In this document: in pieces, positions 26,642 through 34,396 of the stretch
How the letters are laid out: each line of letters opens with the position of its first letter
Numbering within the stretch: position 1 is the first letter of the stretch
Program-made: the position numbers and the translations under genes
NCBI RefSeq assembly: GCF_005860805.1
Contig: NZ_VCEJ01000005.1
Location: 1 to 64,000 of the forward strand
Source: Dyadobacter luticola
GTDB taxonomy: Bacteria > Bacteroidota > Bacteroidia > Cytophagales > Spirosomataceae
Reading direction: 5' to 3'
Length of the DNA: 64,000 nucleotides
Notes under the pieces: model-generated
What the model saw: only the letters and a program-made list of their open reading frames with translations
Databases searched by the model: none
What the model was told of the DNA's origin: nothing

Positions 26642-27367
26642 TTATTTACCCACGTTGGCGCCGGTGATGTTATCCGTCACGTAACCTTTTACAGCCGCAA
26701 GGATATCCGCAGGTGCCACCGCTTTGTCCATACCGTCAGTATTCAGGACATCGTCTCCGGCAAAATCAGCCGATTTTGGGTTAATCAGGTCACGGATCAC
26801 AGCAGCGTGACGTGCCTCAACAGAAACAATTTTTCCGGCCAACAGCAGGTAACCACTGTCTTTCAGAAGTTTACCAGCACCATTATAAGCGGCTACGCCG
26901 GTATCTTCAAACAATTTTGCAGCACCAAGTACGGCGTCTCTTTTGGAGAAATCAATGGTAGCGAAGTTTGGCGTAAGACCTTTGATCGCTTTATCGCCCA
27001 AAGCTGCTTTGAAGAAATCACGGTGTACGACTTCGTGGTCACGAATGTCGGTAAGAATGGTTTTTTCGGCGTCAGTAATGCCTGCATAAGGTGTTTTGAT
27101 CACCTGCTCGTAGAATGCGGCTTCAAGTTGTTCGAGCGCGTAAGCATAGTTTAATACACCAATGTCGCCTGAGCCCAGGTCGACGGCGTCGCCAGTGCCG
27201 GGGATCATCGGATCCGGATCATCATCGCTGCAGGCAGCGCTGATCACAATCGTACCCAGTGAAGTAGCAAGTCCGGCGGAGCGCAAAAATAACCGTCTGT
27301 TAACTACGGACGCGATTTCCTCTTCCTTTTTACCGGAACTGTTTTTTGCATTTATTGGTCTGTTCAT
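26642..27367 (-). CDS. Exported ferritin-like domain lipoprotein 2
   Basis: This 241-residue protein begins with a long n-region, then NRRLFLRSAGLATSLG and a lipobox-like SAAC near residue 47, so it is probably a Tat-exported lipoprotein. Its four-helix bundle carries LEQLEAAFYE, IRDHEVVHRDFF and VSVEARHAAV, the same metal-binding pattern as its downstream neighbour. The two are likely paralogues. A 549-bp stretch upstream lacks a gene and contains an intrinsic terminator in its leader (see 27475-27495). Confidence 0.78.
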   Translation of the reverse strand: MNRPINAKNSSGKKEEEIASVVNRRLFLRSAGLATSLGTIVISAACSDDDPDPMIPGTGDAVDLGSGDIGVLNYAYALEQLEAAFYEQVIKTPYAGITDAEKTILTDIRDHEVVHRDFFKAALGDKAIKGLTPNFATIDFSKRDAVLGAAKLFEDTGVAAYNGAGKLLKDSGYLLLAGKIVSVEARHAAVIRDLINPKSADFAGDDVLNTDGMDKAVAPADILAAVKGYVTDNITGANVGK

Positions 27368-27916
27368 AGCAATAGTGATTTTTGACCTTTCCTTTCGTTT
27401 GTCGAAAAGACGATTTGAAAAGACCTACGACCTCTTTTTTGCTTTAGATCAATGGCGGGGGATAAAAAAACAAAAAGAGTCTCTTTCAAGACTCTTGATG
27501 CTTTCTGACTAACCGATGATAGAATATCAGATAACGTTGAGAATAATGCCTTTTCAGGGTTATAATATCTAATGAATGTATAGCGCAGGAATGGATTGGT
27601 GTGTAGTGTATTTACTACAAAATTATTCAACTAATTTATAATCAAATATAAGAGTTTAATCTATCAAGCTGAAATCAATGTCTGAAATATTTTGAGTTTT
27701 TTCAAAAAAACCAATATCCTATGGTCTCAGGCAGAATTTCGGTGGTTTAATTCTGATGTACAATTCAACATTTTGTGGGATAAGCCATCATGTAAAAGCT
27801 GACAATTTTTGGTTAAAGTTTTTTAATCAGGCATAAACGCGTTTTTTTGCAGGTGACCATCGTTTTGGCATAAAATATGAGGTTACCCTTTGCATTTCGA
27901 ATTCTTAAAATCTGAT
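27368..27916. other. 549-bp intergenic region with leader of the ferritin-like operon
   Basis: No protein ORF here is convincing; an 88-codon minus-strand frame overlaps the ferritin-like start and has no family pattern. The region must hold the divergent promoters for the minus-strand ferritin-like operon and the plus-strand PepSY-like gene. It contains the hairpin at 27475-27495 and AT-rich sequence from about 27600 to 27850. I see no RNA gene or IS remnant. Confidence 0.6.
27475..27495 (-). terminator. Intrinsic terminator inside the ferritin-like leader
   Basis: AAGAGTC (27475-27481) and GACTCTT (27489-27495) form a 7-bp stem, and the minus strand continues as TTTGTTTTTTT, an almost perfect terminator. 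It lies about 108 nt upstream of the 27367 start codon, with no minus-strand gene upstream, so it may act as an attenuator or end a small RNA. Confidence 0.6.
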
Positions 27917-28216
27917 ATGAGAAATTTAGTACTGGTGGCCGGGTTGCTGGCCATGTCTCCAAACATATCTTTCGCCGGTGGTACACTGCAGGCCAATGAG
28001 ATTTCAAAAACAGTGATTGACAAAGTGGCTGTGCGGCCCGAAGACCTGCCCGAAGCGGTAAAGTCGGCATTGTCTTCCAACTATTCAGAGTGGAAAGTAT
28101 CCAGCGCTTACCTGGTGACGAAGGAAGATAACTCGCAGTATTATGAGGTGAATCTGAAAAAAACAGAGGAATCGACGACTGTAAATCTGGATAAATACGG
28201 CAAGAAGCTTGATTAA
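27917..28216 (+). CDS. Small exported PepSY-like (DUF2874-type) protein
   Basis: This 99-residue protein has a signal peptide (MRNLVLVAGLLAMSPNISFAG) and a short domain with VAVRPEDLPEAVKSAL, SSNYSEWKVSSAYLV and YYEVNLKK, which resembles the putative-beta-lactamase-inhibitor-like / PepSY-like (PF11396) family of Bacteroidota. The function of the family is unknown; members are secreted. I chose the ATG at 27917, since the longer start at 27890 would put nine extra residues before the signal peptide. A strong terminator follows at 28249. Confidence 0.75.
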   Translation: MRNLVLVAGLLAMSPNISFAGGTLQANEISKTVIDKVAVRPEDLPEAVKSALSSNYSEWKVSSAYLVTKEDNSQYYEVNLKKTEESTTVNLDKYGKKLD

Positions 28217-28248
28217 AAGCGATACGTAGAATTTCTTAAAGTACTGGT

Positions 28249-28275
28249 AAAAGCCGGAGATTTCTCCGGCTTTTT
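28249..28275 (+). terminator. Intrinsic terminator after the PepSY-like gene
   Basis: AAGCCGGAGA (28251-28260) and TCTCCGGCTT (28263-28272) form a near-continuous 10-bp stem and are followed by a T run. It separates the small gene from the response regulator. Confidence 0.88.
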
Positions 28276-28342
28276 GGCTTTTGTTTTTATAATTTTACAT
28301 TTACCAGCTTTTGCAAAATTTATTTCTGAATTGATTGAACCC

Positions 28343-29704
28343 ATGGCAAACCTCCTTCTTGTTGAAGACGATACTACATTTTCCAAGCTTCTTTCCAGCT
28401 TTCTCGGCAAGCATGGTCATCAGGTGAAGGTTTGTTCCAGCCTGAAAGGCGCCCGGGAAGCCCTCACCGAGGAAGGTCCGTTTGATGTTTTAATGCTGGA
28501 CTATCGTTTGCCGGATGGTAACTCAGTCGATTTCCTAAAAACATTGCGCAGCGAAGGAAACCGCACTGCAGCATTTATAATGACTTCTTTCCACGATGTG
28601 CGTACCGCGGTAACCGCCATGCAGATCGGCGCTTTCGACTACATTACCAAGCCCGTCAATCCCGAGGAGTTGCTGATGGTGCTCCGCGAGGCGCTTAACA
28701 AAGGAGAGGTTACCAGCGTTAAAGCCGTATCAAAAGCCAAACCGAATGTGAAAGCCGATAAACAATCATTGGAATACATTGAGGGTAAAAGCAAGATTTC
28801 CAAGCAGCTTTATGAATATGTAAGGCTCGTGGCGCCGACGGATATGTCGGTGATCATTCAGGGAGAAAGTGGTACCGGCAAGGAGCACGTCGCCAAATCC
28901 ATCCACCGTTTGAGTAAGCGTGCAAATGGTCCTTTTGTCGCGATTGACTGCGGATCATTGTCCAAAGACCTGGCCGCCAGCGAGCTTTTCGGTCATAAAA
29001 AAGGCGCTTTTACCGGAGCCCTGATGGATAAGATCGGCCAGTTTGAAGCGGCGGACGGAGGTACATTGTTCCTGGACGAAATCGGAAACCTGGGTTACGA
29101 TGTTCAGATAAAACTGCTCAGGGCCTTACAGGAGCGCATTATCGTGCCCATCGGCGCTACGCAGCAGGTGAAAGTAGATGTACGCCTGATCGCTGCGACA
29201 AATGAAGATCTGATGGCGAATGCCGCTACCGGCGATTTCCGTGAAGATCTTTACCACCGTTTGAATGAATTTAAAATAGAAGTACCGCCGCTGCGCAAAA
29301 GGGGCGAAGACCTCGGCATTTTTGTCCAGCATTTTGTGGACAAAGCCAATGAGGAGCTGGAAAGGAATGTGCGTGAGCTGTCGAAAGAAGTAATGGAAAT
29401 CTTCATGAAATACGACTGGCCGGGTAACCTCCGCGAGCTGAACAATGTCATCAAACGCCTGGTACTCTTATCTAAGGAAGAAGTTGCGACGACGAGCGCA
29501 TTGCCTGCCGAAATGATTACTTCTATGGAAGATCAGCAAAAACCCGCCGGCTCGGACTTGAAAGCATTGCAGGAAACGCACGAAAAAGAAATGATCGAAA
29601 AAGTGTTGCAAGAAGTTCGGTACAATAAAAGTAAGGCTGCAAAATTGCTGAACATCGACCGGAAAACGCTTTACTACAAAATCGAAAAATATCACATCGA
29701 GTAG
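28343..29704 (+). CDS. Sigma-54-dependent response regulator (NtrC family)
   Basis: This 453-residue protein has a receiver domain with the phosphoacceptor Asp53 in LMLDYRLPDG, an AAA+ sigma-54 activator domain with Walker A GESGTGKE and the intact GAFTGA loop, and a C-terminal Fis-type helix-turn-helix (NKSAAKLLNI-type segment near the end). It activates sigma-54 promoters after phosphorylation. The ATG at 28343 is chosen because receiver domains start MANLLLVEDD-like; the longer frame from 28274 adds a hydrophobic stretch foreign to the family. Its stop overlaps the convergent kinase gene by 13 bp. Confidence 0.9.
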   Translation: MANLLLVEDDTTFSKLLSSFLGKHGHQVKVCSSLKGAREALTEEGPFDVLMLDYRLPDGNSVDFLKTLRSEGNRTAAFIMTSFHDVRTAVTAMQIGAFDYITKPVNPEELLMVLREALNKGEVTSVKAVSKAKPNVKADKQSLEYIEGKSKISKQLYEYVRLVAPTDMSVIIQGESGTGKEHVAKSIHRLSKRANGPFVAIDCGSLSKDLAASELFGHKKGAFTGALMDKIGQFEAADGGTLFLDEIGNLGYDVQIKLLRALQERIIVPIGATQQVKVDVRLIAATNEDLMANAATGDFREDLYHRLNEFKIEVPPLRKRGEDLGIFVQHFVDKANEELERNVRELSKEVMEIFMKYDWPGNLRELNNVIKRLVLLSKEEVATTSALPAEMITSMEDQQKPAGSDLKALQETHEKEMIEKVLQEVRYNKSKAAKLLNIDRKTLYYKIEKYHIE

Positions 29705-32211
29705 GCCATCGCCTTACCTTCAACCTGCTCGATCATCAATTCTGCGTCCTCTACCAATGTATGCATTTCCTCGGTGGAGGCGTCGGACGGATTCTCTCTT
29801 AACAGAATTTCAAAGTGCCTGAACCGCGCGGAAACATCTTTCGCGCCGATCTGGCCTGTGCGCCCGGCCATGCGGTGCATGAGCTCCTGAACTTCGATCA
29901 GGTTGTTGTCCAGCAGGTAATCGTGCAGTGCGTTTACATCATGCCGTGAGTCTTTTACAAACTGTTCCAGGATCTCCCGCATCAGGCTTTCATCCCCGAA
30001 AGTCATCTCATTCAGCGAAGAAAAATCAATTTCCGGCGCCTTCGAAGCATTCTCAACATTCGGTGACGAAGAGGATTCCAGCAGTTCCAGCAGTTCCTTG
30101 GAATGAAAAGGTTTCATCAGGTAGCCGTCAAAACCCATGCTGATCAGGTTGTTCCGCTCTTCGGGCAGTGCCTGGGCAGTGAGGACAAAGAATTTGGTAT
30201 CCTCAGAAACCACTTTGCGCAGCCGTTTGCACATTTCAGCACCATTCATGCCCGACATTCTCATATCGGTCAGTATAAATTTCACATTGTCATCCCACGG
30301 CCGGCTCAGCACTTCCTCGGCTGAGGAGAAGGCGGTATGTTGTATTCCGTTCATTTCCAGAACGGACGAGCACCATTTGAGGATAAAGGCATCATCATCC
30401 ACGAGCCACACTTTGCCGTTAATGTGATAGCTTCTTTCCGGCGCTTCTTCTGCGATTTCCAGTGTTTCAGCTTTTCTCATGCGGGTCGAAACAGAAAAAG
30501 TTGTGCCCTGTCCCTGCAAGCTGGTCACCCTGATTGTGCCCCTCATACCCTCTACAAGGGCTTTTACGATACTCAAACCCAGCCCACTACCACCATATCG
30601 CCGCGAAATCGACGAATCGGCCTGTTCAAACTGGTTGAATATCCTTTGCATTTGTTCATTGGTCAACCCGATGCCCGTATCGCAAATGTGGTATTCTATC
30701 TGAATATCGTTGCCAAATTCAACACCATTCACTTTCACCACCACTTCGCCATGTTCCGTGAATTTGATCGAATTGGTCAAAAGGTTATATAAAACCTGGC
30801 GCAGCCTGAAAGGGTCTCCATGGAGATAAAGGTTGGCCGGCAGCAAGTTTTCTAGTCTGAGGATCAGTCCTTTGGCCAGCGCCGTAGGCCTTAAAACCTG
30901 TATTACTTCATTTAATAACGGATTGATCGCAAAAACGCGGTCTTCGAAAGTGAACCGATCGGAAATAATGCGGCTGTAATCCAGCACCTCATTTACCAGA
31001 TACAGCAAATGTTCAGACGCGGAATGCAATGTTTCCAAATCTTGCTTCTTGGGTTTTTCGTCCTTTTTAAGTGCCTCGGTATAGCCAATGATGGATTGCA
31101 GCGGCGTCCGGATTTCGTGGCTCATATTTGCCAGGAACCTTTGCTTGGCCATGCTATGGTATTCAGCCTCTTCTTTTGCTTCTTCCAGCTCCCGGCGGTA
31201 CTGATTGCTTTTGGTAATGTCGGTGGAGATCAGGTATGCCAGCCCGGCGGTAACCAGCAAAAAGCCCAGCATGATCCATTTGATTTTCTCAAAATTCCGC
31301 TGCGCCTCCATTTTCGTCGTTTCCTGCGCTTGTCTGGACTCTTGAAGGATCTGGCGCTCAATTCCCTGCATAACACCCATCAGCTGCTGCACCAGTGAGG
31401 TTCCGGTGTTTGCCAATTCCTGCTCCCGGTCCACAAAGCTGGTCGCCCTGATCTTCTGAGACTTTTCGATAGCCTGCACCGCTTCGCCCACTTTCTCAAT
31501 GGTACTATCTTCCTGCGCAACCTTGATGGTATCTACCTCAATGTTAACTTCCTGCCGCTGCACCACTTTTGCGGGTTCAACCGGCGCCGGTTTTACTTTT
31601 TTATTGTTCCGGAATACCCGTTTGAAAAAACCCGGTCTCGAAGTTGCTTTCTGGCCGGAATCAGGTATGTCCGTATAAGTTGTGGTTGTGGTGGTCCGCT
31701 TCTCGGTTTTTACGACGGTACTGTCGGGCTTTTGTTTTGTAGTGGTGGTAATTAATCCGGAAATCGATTTCACCTCATCTTCAAGGTCTTTATTATCTAC
31801 CAGCTTCGAGCGGACTTTTGAGTAGTGCGTATAAATTTTCTCCCGTTTGATCAGGATCTTCTTCATGGAATCGATCCGGATGATCTGATCGTTATCGCCC
31901 AAACTCATGGCGGAAAGTGTGTCAAGATCTTTGATCAGCAGCCCGGACTGCGCCAGTACCAGTGAGTTTTTTTCGTCATTTTTTCCAAACCTGCTGCTTT
32001 GAAGCTGGTCCAGGATCAGGATATTTTTAAAAATCCGGTTAACCAGTGTAACCTTTTCATCGGGTGCATAAAGCTCATCCAGTTTTTCTGTCATCCCATC
32101 AAAGGTCAGCCAGCTGATAAACCAGGAGGCGCCCAGGGCGAGTGAAGCAAATAAAAATCCAAGAAGAACTTTACCCCTGACTGATCGCAAAAGGTCCCGT
32201 AATGTTGGCAT
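29692..32211 (-). CDS. Hybrid sensor histidine kinase with receiver and HPt domain
   Basis: This 839-residue membrane kinase has an N-terminal transmembrane segment (VLLGFLFASLALGASWF), a periplasmic sensor region of about 250 residues, a second membrane segment before residue 340, then HisKA with the phosphoacceptor His in NMSHEIRTPLQ, an ATPase domain with DTGIGL and GGSGLGLSI, a receiver domain (FILTDMRMSG) and a C-terminal HPt domain (LMHRMAGRTG). This full phosphorelay on one chain is a large hybrid sensor. The ATG at 32211 is preferred over the TTG five codons upstream. It converges with the response regulator, so they may be partners. Confidence 0.88.
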   Translation of the reverse strand: MPTLRDLLRSVRGKVLLGFLFASLALGASWFISWLTFDGMTEKLDELYAPDEKVTLVNRIFKNILILDQLQSSRFGKNDEKNSLVLAQSGLLIKDLDTLSAMSLGDNDQIIRIDSMKKILIKREKIYTHYSKVRSKLVDNKDLEDEVKSISGLITTTTKQKPDSTVVKTEKRTTTTTTYTDIPDSGQKATSRPGFFKRVFRNNKKVKPAPVEPAKVVQRQEVNIEVDTIKVAQEDSTIEKVGEAVQAIEKSQKIRATSFVDREQELANTGTSLVQQLMGVMQGIERQILQESRQAQETTKMEAQRNFEKIKWIMLGFLLVTAGLAYLISTDITKSNQYRRELEEAKEEAEYHSMAKQRFLANMSHEIRTPLQSIIGYTEALKKDEKPKKQDLETLHSASEHLLYLVNEVLDYSRIISDRFTFEDRVFAINPLLNEVIQVLRPTALAKGLILRLENLLPANLYLHGDPFRLRQVLYNLLTNSIKFTEHGEVVVKVNGVEFGNDIQIEYHICDTGIGLTNEQMQRIFNQFEQADSSISRRYGGSGLGLSIVKALVEGMRGTIRVTSLQGQGTTFSVSTRMRKAETLEIAEEAPERSYHINGKVWLVDDDAFILKWCSSVLEMNGIQHTAFSSAEEVLSRPWDDNVKFILTDMRMSGMNGAEMCKRLRKVVSEDTKFFVLTAQALPEERNNLISMGFDGYLMKPFHSKELLELLESSSSPNVENASKAPEIDFSSLNEMTFGDESLMREILEQFVKDSRHDVNALHDYLLDNNLIEVQELMHRMAGRTGQIGAKDVSARFRHFEILLRENPSDASTEEMHTLVEDAELMIEQVEGKAMAYSM

Positions 32212-32347
32212 AGGAAGAACGTGCAATATTACAATATCAACTAACGCATTTCACCGGCTGAAACGTGCCCGCTGAGGTCTATCTGTCTGATTCAGAATGT
32301 GAATATAATGTATAAAATCAGAAAGTGTTATCCTGTCGTACAAACGA

Positions 32348-32381
32348 AAAAGACTGCCTCTTTGGATAAAGGCAGTCTTTT
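32348..32381 (-). terminator. Intrinsic terminator after the sugar dehydrogenase gene
   Basis: AGACTGCC (32351-32358) and GGCAGTCT (32371-32378) form a perfect stem flanked by A and T runs on both sides, so it can work in either direction. It ends the minus-strand transcript of 32417-34369. Confidence 0.85.
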
Positions 32382-32416
32382 CAAAGCATTGAATGTTCCT
32401 GATTCTCAGGGATAAA

Positions 32417-34369
32417 TTATTTTGCAAGAGAATTAATCCACGAAGCAATTTTCGCTGCATCGGCTTTGCTCACCTGCGGCATTGGAGGCATCGGAGTTGC
32501 GTAATCCGGCCAGTTTTCAGGTTTTGGTGCGTAAATCAGCTCAACGATTTTTTCATTCGAATACTTACGTTTTGCAACATCCTGGTAAGACGGACCTACC
32601 ACTTTCTTGTCGATGGTATGGCAGGCGAGACACGTGTTTTTTTCCAAAATCGGCTTTACTTCTGCCCAGGTTGGCGTTTTGCCAGCCACCGCAGCAACTG
32701 GTTTTCCTTTTCCGTCCGGCGATACGTGCTCTTTGTCAGCAGCAGCATTTCCAGAAGTGGAAGCGGTACCTGTACTTGCAGCACCCGATCTTGTCGTCTT
32801 CAACTCCGAGACTTTCAGCTTCTCACCGTCAGGAATGTTGTTCAGGGTATAATAAGCATCGGGGTGAACCAGTGACCAGCTGTTTGAAGCCGCGCGCACA
32901 CCTTCCAGCTGGATTTTGTGCACATAATATTGCTTCATCTTATCCAGCACGATTCGCACTTTCTTGTTATCATCAGAAACTTTTACACCAGTGATTTTCA
33001 CATCTTCCAGATTGATCTGCGGGCTGCCGTAAACCGGGTAATGTTTGTAGATATAGCTGCTAACCTTATAAGAATCAAGATTTTCGGCTGATTTGCGGTC
33101 CACCGGCATCGTGAATTCAATTTCAAAACCATCCGGCTGTGCCTTTACTGTATACATTTCAAATGGCATTTTGCCATTCCAAACCAGACGCTGCAAGCCC
33201 TGGTTGGCATCACCCGCCGAGCCCCAGCCACGGTTGGTTTCACCTACGAACATGGACCCGTCCTTATCAAATGCCATTCTCAAAACACCCGACTGGAATC
33301 CGCTGCGGAAACCAATACTAGCGCCCTGGTACTCACCTTTCACTTTTTCCAGAACAATACGCATAATGTTGCTTTGTCCCTGGTCACCCACGAAAACCTG
33401 GCCGGTAAATGGTCCGAAATTTCCGTTTGTGTTGTCCAAAATCAACTCCGAAGTCGAAACACCGTGCACACCATAAGGCAACCAAACTGCTGGCAGCTGC
33501 ACCATATCATACTTCTGTTTCAACTGATATAAAAATTGCGGCTCTTCATTTCTGGTATTTTCAGGCTTGATGGCAGCACCTTTTGCATCTTTTTCCTGGC
33601 GGTTATCGCGCTCAGCGAAAAATTGTTTTTCAGTCAGCTTAACCGGTGAATTTGGCAAACCAGCCCATTTCAAACCAGCCGGATGGCCCATGAAGCCACC
33701 TTTTTTAACCTGGAAAATACCACCGGTACCCATCCAATCGCCCTGGTTATCGGTATAAAACAATTCACCATTCAACATACTGATACCCGCCGGGGAACGC
33801 ACACCGGTTGCCCAGGGCTCATACTTGCCATCGTTGGTAATGTGGAAAATCCAGCCACGACCAGGCACGCGGCTTTCGCCTCTCCACCATTCTTCATCAC
33901 CAAATGCTACGTTACCACTCACGAAAAAGCTACCGTCCGGCGCCAGTTTCGGCCCGAAGGAATATTCGTGGTAGTGACCGGAAAGTGGCCAGGCGTACAC
34001 CGTTTCGTAAACATCCGCTTTGCCGTCACCATTTTTGTCGACCAGCTTGGTCAGCTCGCCGCGTTGTGCGCAGTACAATGCACCTTCTTTGTAGGCAAGT
34101 CCCAGGATTTCGTGCAGGCCCGTCGCAAATTTGCGGAAATATGGCGTGCGGCTGGTCGGGTTATCCACGATCCAGACTTCCCCGCGGCGTGTCGACAGCG
34201 CCAGCGAACCATTAGGCATGGTCGTCAAACCACCCACTTCCAGGATAATGCCCTCCGGGATTGGCGGGGTAATGATTTTATAAAAATCTTCTTCTTTCGG
34301 CGACTCCTGCGCTCTCAATGTCGTGAGCGTAACCAAAAGGGTGAGTGTTATTTGAATGAATCTTTTCAT
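32417..34369 (-). CDS. Exported PQQ-type sugar dehydrogenase-like protein fused to cytochrome c
   Basis: This 650-residue protein has a signal peptide (RFIQITLTLLVTLTTLRAQ), a beta-propeller of about 400 residues with repeats of the sugar/sorbosone dehydrogenase type (TTMPNGSLALSTRRGEVW, GPKLAPDGSFFVSGN, ATGVRSPAGIS), a linker, and a C-terminal c-type cytochrome domain with CLACH at about residue 580 and a Met-rich TPMPPMP segment for the axial ligand. Direct electron transfer to the respiratory chain is implied. The substrate is unknown. It is the last gene of the 36241-32417 group. Confidence 0.82.
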   Translation of the reverse strand: MKRFIQITLTLLVTLTTLRAQESPKEEDFYKIITPPIPEGIILEVGGLTTMPNGSLALSTRRGEVWIVDNPTSRTPYFRKFATGLHEILGLAYKEGALYCAQRGELTKLVDKNGDGKADVYETVYAWPLSGHYHEYSFGPKLAPDGSFFVSGNVAFGDEEWWRGESRVPGRGWIFHITNDGKYEPWATGVRSPAGISMLNGELFYTDNQGDWMGTGGIFQVKKGGFMGHPAGLKWAGLPNSPVKLTEKQFFAERDNRQEKDAKGAAIKPENTRNEEPQFLYQLKQKYDMVQLPAVWLPYGVHGVSTSELILDNTNGNFGPFTGQVFVGDQGQSNIMRIVLEKVKGEYQGASIGFRSGFQSGVLRMAFDKDGSMFVGETNRGWGSAGDANQGLQRLVWNGKMPFEMYTVKAQPDGFEIEFTMPVDRKSAENLDSYKVSSYIYKHYPVYGSPQINLEDVKITGVKVSDDNKKVRIVLDKMKQYYVHKIQLEGVRAASNSWSLVHPDAYYTLNNIPDGEKLKVSELKTTRSGAASTGTASTSGNAAADKEHVSPDGKGKPVAAVAGKTPTWAEVKPILEKNTCLACHTIDKKVVGPSYQDVAKRKYSNEKIVELIYAPKPENWPDYATPMPPMPQVSKADAAKIASWINSLAK

Positions 34370-34396
34370 TATTTATAAAGATATAATGGGGTTAAA

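Noticed and set aside
27364-27630. 88-codon minus-strand ORF in the ferritin-like leader
   Set aside because: It overlaps the start of the ferritin-like gene and crosses the terminator hairpin, and the sequence is not protein-like.
20034-27916. Prophage or genomic island
   Set aside because: No integrase, capsid, portal, tail, transposase or attachment-site repeats are visible, and base composition is not different from the flanks by eye.
33683-34378. 231-codon plus-strand ORF opposite the sugar dehydrogenase
   Set aside because: It is antisense to a complete, motif-rich gene with no signal peptide or domain of its own.
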